NCBI RefSeq assembly: GCF_023065955.2 | Contig: NC_079873.1 | Coordinates: 11,732,566-11,796,565, forward strand | Length of the DNA: 64,000 bases | From: Ursus arctos | Lineage: Eukaryota > Chordata > Mammalia > Carnivora > Ursidae | Direction of reading: 5' to 3' | In this document: positions 60,801 through 64,000 of the stretch, in pieces | Numbering within the stretch: position 1 is the stretch's first letter | Layout: each line of letters begins with the position of its first letter | The notes under the pieces: generated by a model | What the model was told of the DNA's origin: nothing | Databases searched by the model: none | The model's input: only the letters and a program-made list of their open reading frames with translations | Position numbers and translations under genes: made by a program

Positions 60801-61841
60801 AAAAAATTATAAAAAGAAAATCTCCTCTAAATGCCTTTTCTAGATGAGTGCCGCTTATGGGCAGTGACTGGACGGATTTCCCACAGTAAGTAAACATGAG
60901 CTGTGGGCTCAGCATCAAATCTGTGCAAGTCCGTCTGAGCTGATTACACGCACACAGGGGAGCTAGCCTTACTCGTGGCTTTGAGTTTGGTTCCTACTTG
61001 TGTTTCTCCTTTGTCCTAATTTCCTCAATTGTATTTTTTAACCTCTAGCACTTCAAAAGTACCCTCAAAAGGGGCTGTATAAACAAACATCTCCAAGTAG
61101 AATGATTCCACTCCAGAGGATGCATGAGAAACTCCACAGGGTATAGAAAGAAAACATTAAAATCTTTCTTTAGATTTTCCTCAAAATCTCCTTTAGTTTT
61201 CTACTGCGAGTGTATTTTATGATTCACATAAGGAATCAATACAGCAGCCATCGTACGCACGCATTTCGGAGGAGGGAGCTAATTTTTTTTTCTGATTAAA
61301 GATTTGGGATTTAAAACATTTGGAGACCACTCATATAAAAAGTAAAGAAATATATAGAAAAAGGAAGGAGAGAAAAAGGACATGTGTGACAGTTCCCAGG
61401 ACTTGGAAAATATCAAATTCTTAAAAATCGAGTGGTTTGCCTTTTATTTTGTGCCCTTCTGTACTGTTTGGGTGGTTTTTTTTTTTTTTTTTTTAACCAG
61501 ATGTATGTGCTGTGTGTATGTGTATTTAAATACAGGACTATAAAAAGATAGAACAAATGAAAGATTCCATCGAACAACTAATTTCATCGTATTTTTAAAA
61601 ATCACATAAAGCTGTTCTACTCTTTTGCTTTTTGCTTTACATTGAGCTCGTTAGTCAAGTCAAGCAAATCAATTACAGCTACAGGGTGAATGGGGTCAGG
61701 ATGGATCTCCTGTCTCCGTCACGACAGCCTGAGCTCTGTGCTTTTCCGGCTCCTCTGGAAAGAGCACAAGCAGAAGTGTGACCCGGTGTGATGCCATGTG
61801 GTGTCATGTGATGTGATGATATGGTGCTGATTCCATTGCAG

Positions 61842-61916
61842 GCATGATCACACGACTCCGCCACCCTGTGTCGACCAAGGCCAACAAGGTTCCCGTCTCC
61901 GTGTCCTTGGGAAGTG
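61842..61916 (+). CDS. BMX: BMX coding exon 12 (SH2-kinase linker, residues 359-384)
   Basis: Encodes MITRLRHPVSTKANKVPV to SVSLGS, closing SH2 and entering the SH2-kinase linker. The acceptor is CCATTGCAG. The donor GTACGG is weak and contains a CpG, but phase and family match support it. Confidence 0.95.
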
Positions 61917-62581
61917 GTACGGACGCACACCTGGGCTCTTAAACTCCATTTCCCACCATTTCTGGTTAAAAAATTATATGTATATATTTACTTAAAAAAA
62001 AAAAAAAAGAAGAAGGAAGACCGGAAGGAGGTCCTTATTCAGATTGTGTCTGGGGGGGCTTCAGCAGTAACATGTTTGTTCATTTTCTTAAGAAAAAAAC
62101 CAAAAACCAAAAACCTTTTCTGTCCTCCTGACCTAACTCTGTAATCTCCTCAGCCTTACCAAAAAGACTGTCAAATTTGTCCTCTTACTAGATCCAGTCA
62201 TCAGCCTCTAGAACCCCATTGCCTGTCCTTTCCTTCTTCCTGCTTCTGTGCCTGCTCAGGGGAGCCCGTTTTCAACCTTGTGTATTTAGGATCATGACAT
62301 CCACCCAGATCACAGTTTAGTTTGCTTTATAAGAAAATGCTAATGATTTTTTTACCAAGCTAAGAGCATTGAGCATGTCTTGACACCAGGCGTTTCCAAG
62401 ATGCCTCTGGGTGACAGAGTGTTCTAAGACTTTTGTCAGGAACTATAGCTGCTTCGAGAACAATATTGTCCTGGGGGCATTATCATGTGGCCAAATAGGT
62501 CATAAGACCACATCACGAAGGATTTTTTAAGTGATCAGCTTAAAATAAAAAGTCTTGCTGTTCTTCATATTGTCAATATGA

Positions 62582-64000
<1,419 letters not shown>

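Overview
This is nuclear DNA from an arctoid carnivore, most likely a bear (or a close relative such as a seal). It is littered with carnivore tRNA-Lys-derived SINEs. Several, such as those at about 14055-14259 and 32385-32593, are the GGCACAGCGG/CTATGAGCCTG type known from panda and bears, and are flanked by perfect 16-17 bp target-site duplications. The gene content matches the PIR-BMX neighbourhood of human Xp22.2, so the window is probably from the X chromosome. All genes are split by introns; almost every long uninterrupted ORF is chance or repeat-derived.

Left third (1 to about 19.1 kb): the 5' part of PIR (pirin) on the minus strand. Two coding exons are recognisable (17254-17349, residues 1-32; 5450-5542, residues 33-63), separated by an 11.7 kb intron. 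The 5' leader is probably spliced from a first exon ending at 18761, inside a CpG island (about 18.69-19.26 kb) that holds a CCG repeat and a perfect antioxidant response element. Later PIR exons lie beyond the left edge.

Middle (about 19.2 to 33 kb): about 14 kb between the divergent genes, with no coding exon that I can recognise. It holds MIR elements, two hAT-like DNA elements (one apparently split), an ERV1-like solo LTR (21591-22165), a truncated U4 snRNA retropseudogene with a 15 bp target duplication (24526-24594), and old repeats.

Right half (about 33 to 64 kb): BMX, a TEC-family tyrosine kinase, on the plus strand. A candidate noncoding exon ends at 33170. Twelve coding exons follow from the ATG at 34141 to 62838, all with GT-AG borders and matching phases. 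Together they encode residues 1 to about 441: the PH domain, the zinc-binding Btk motif, a short linker with SH3 relics, SH2, and the kinase N-lobe with its glycine loop and catalytic lysine. The rest of the kinase domain is beyond the right edge. No disabling change is visible.

I saw no new gene system. The most notable points are two retroelements whose A-tails sit against the branch-point regions of a PIR and a BMX exon, a shortened BMX linker, a tandem NAGNAG acceptor, the PIR promoter element and the U4 retrocopy. Positions of old repeats are approximate because no alignment could be run.
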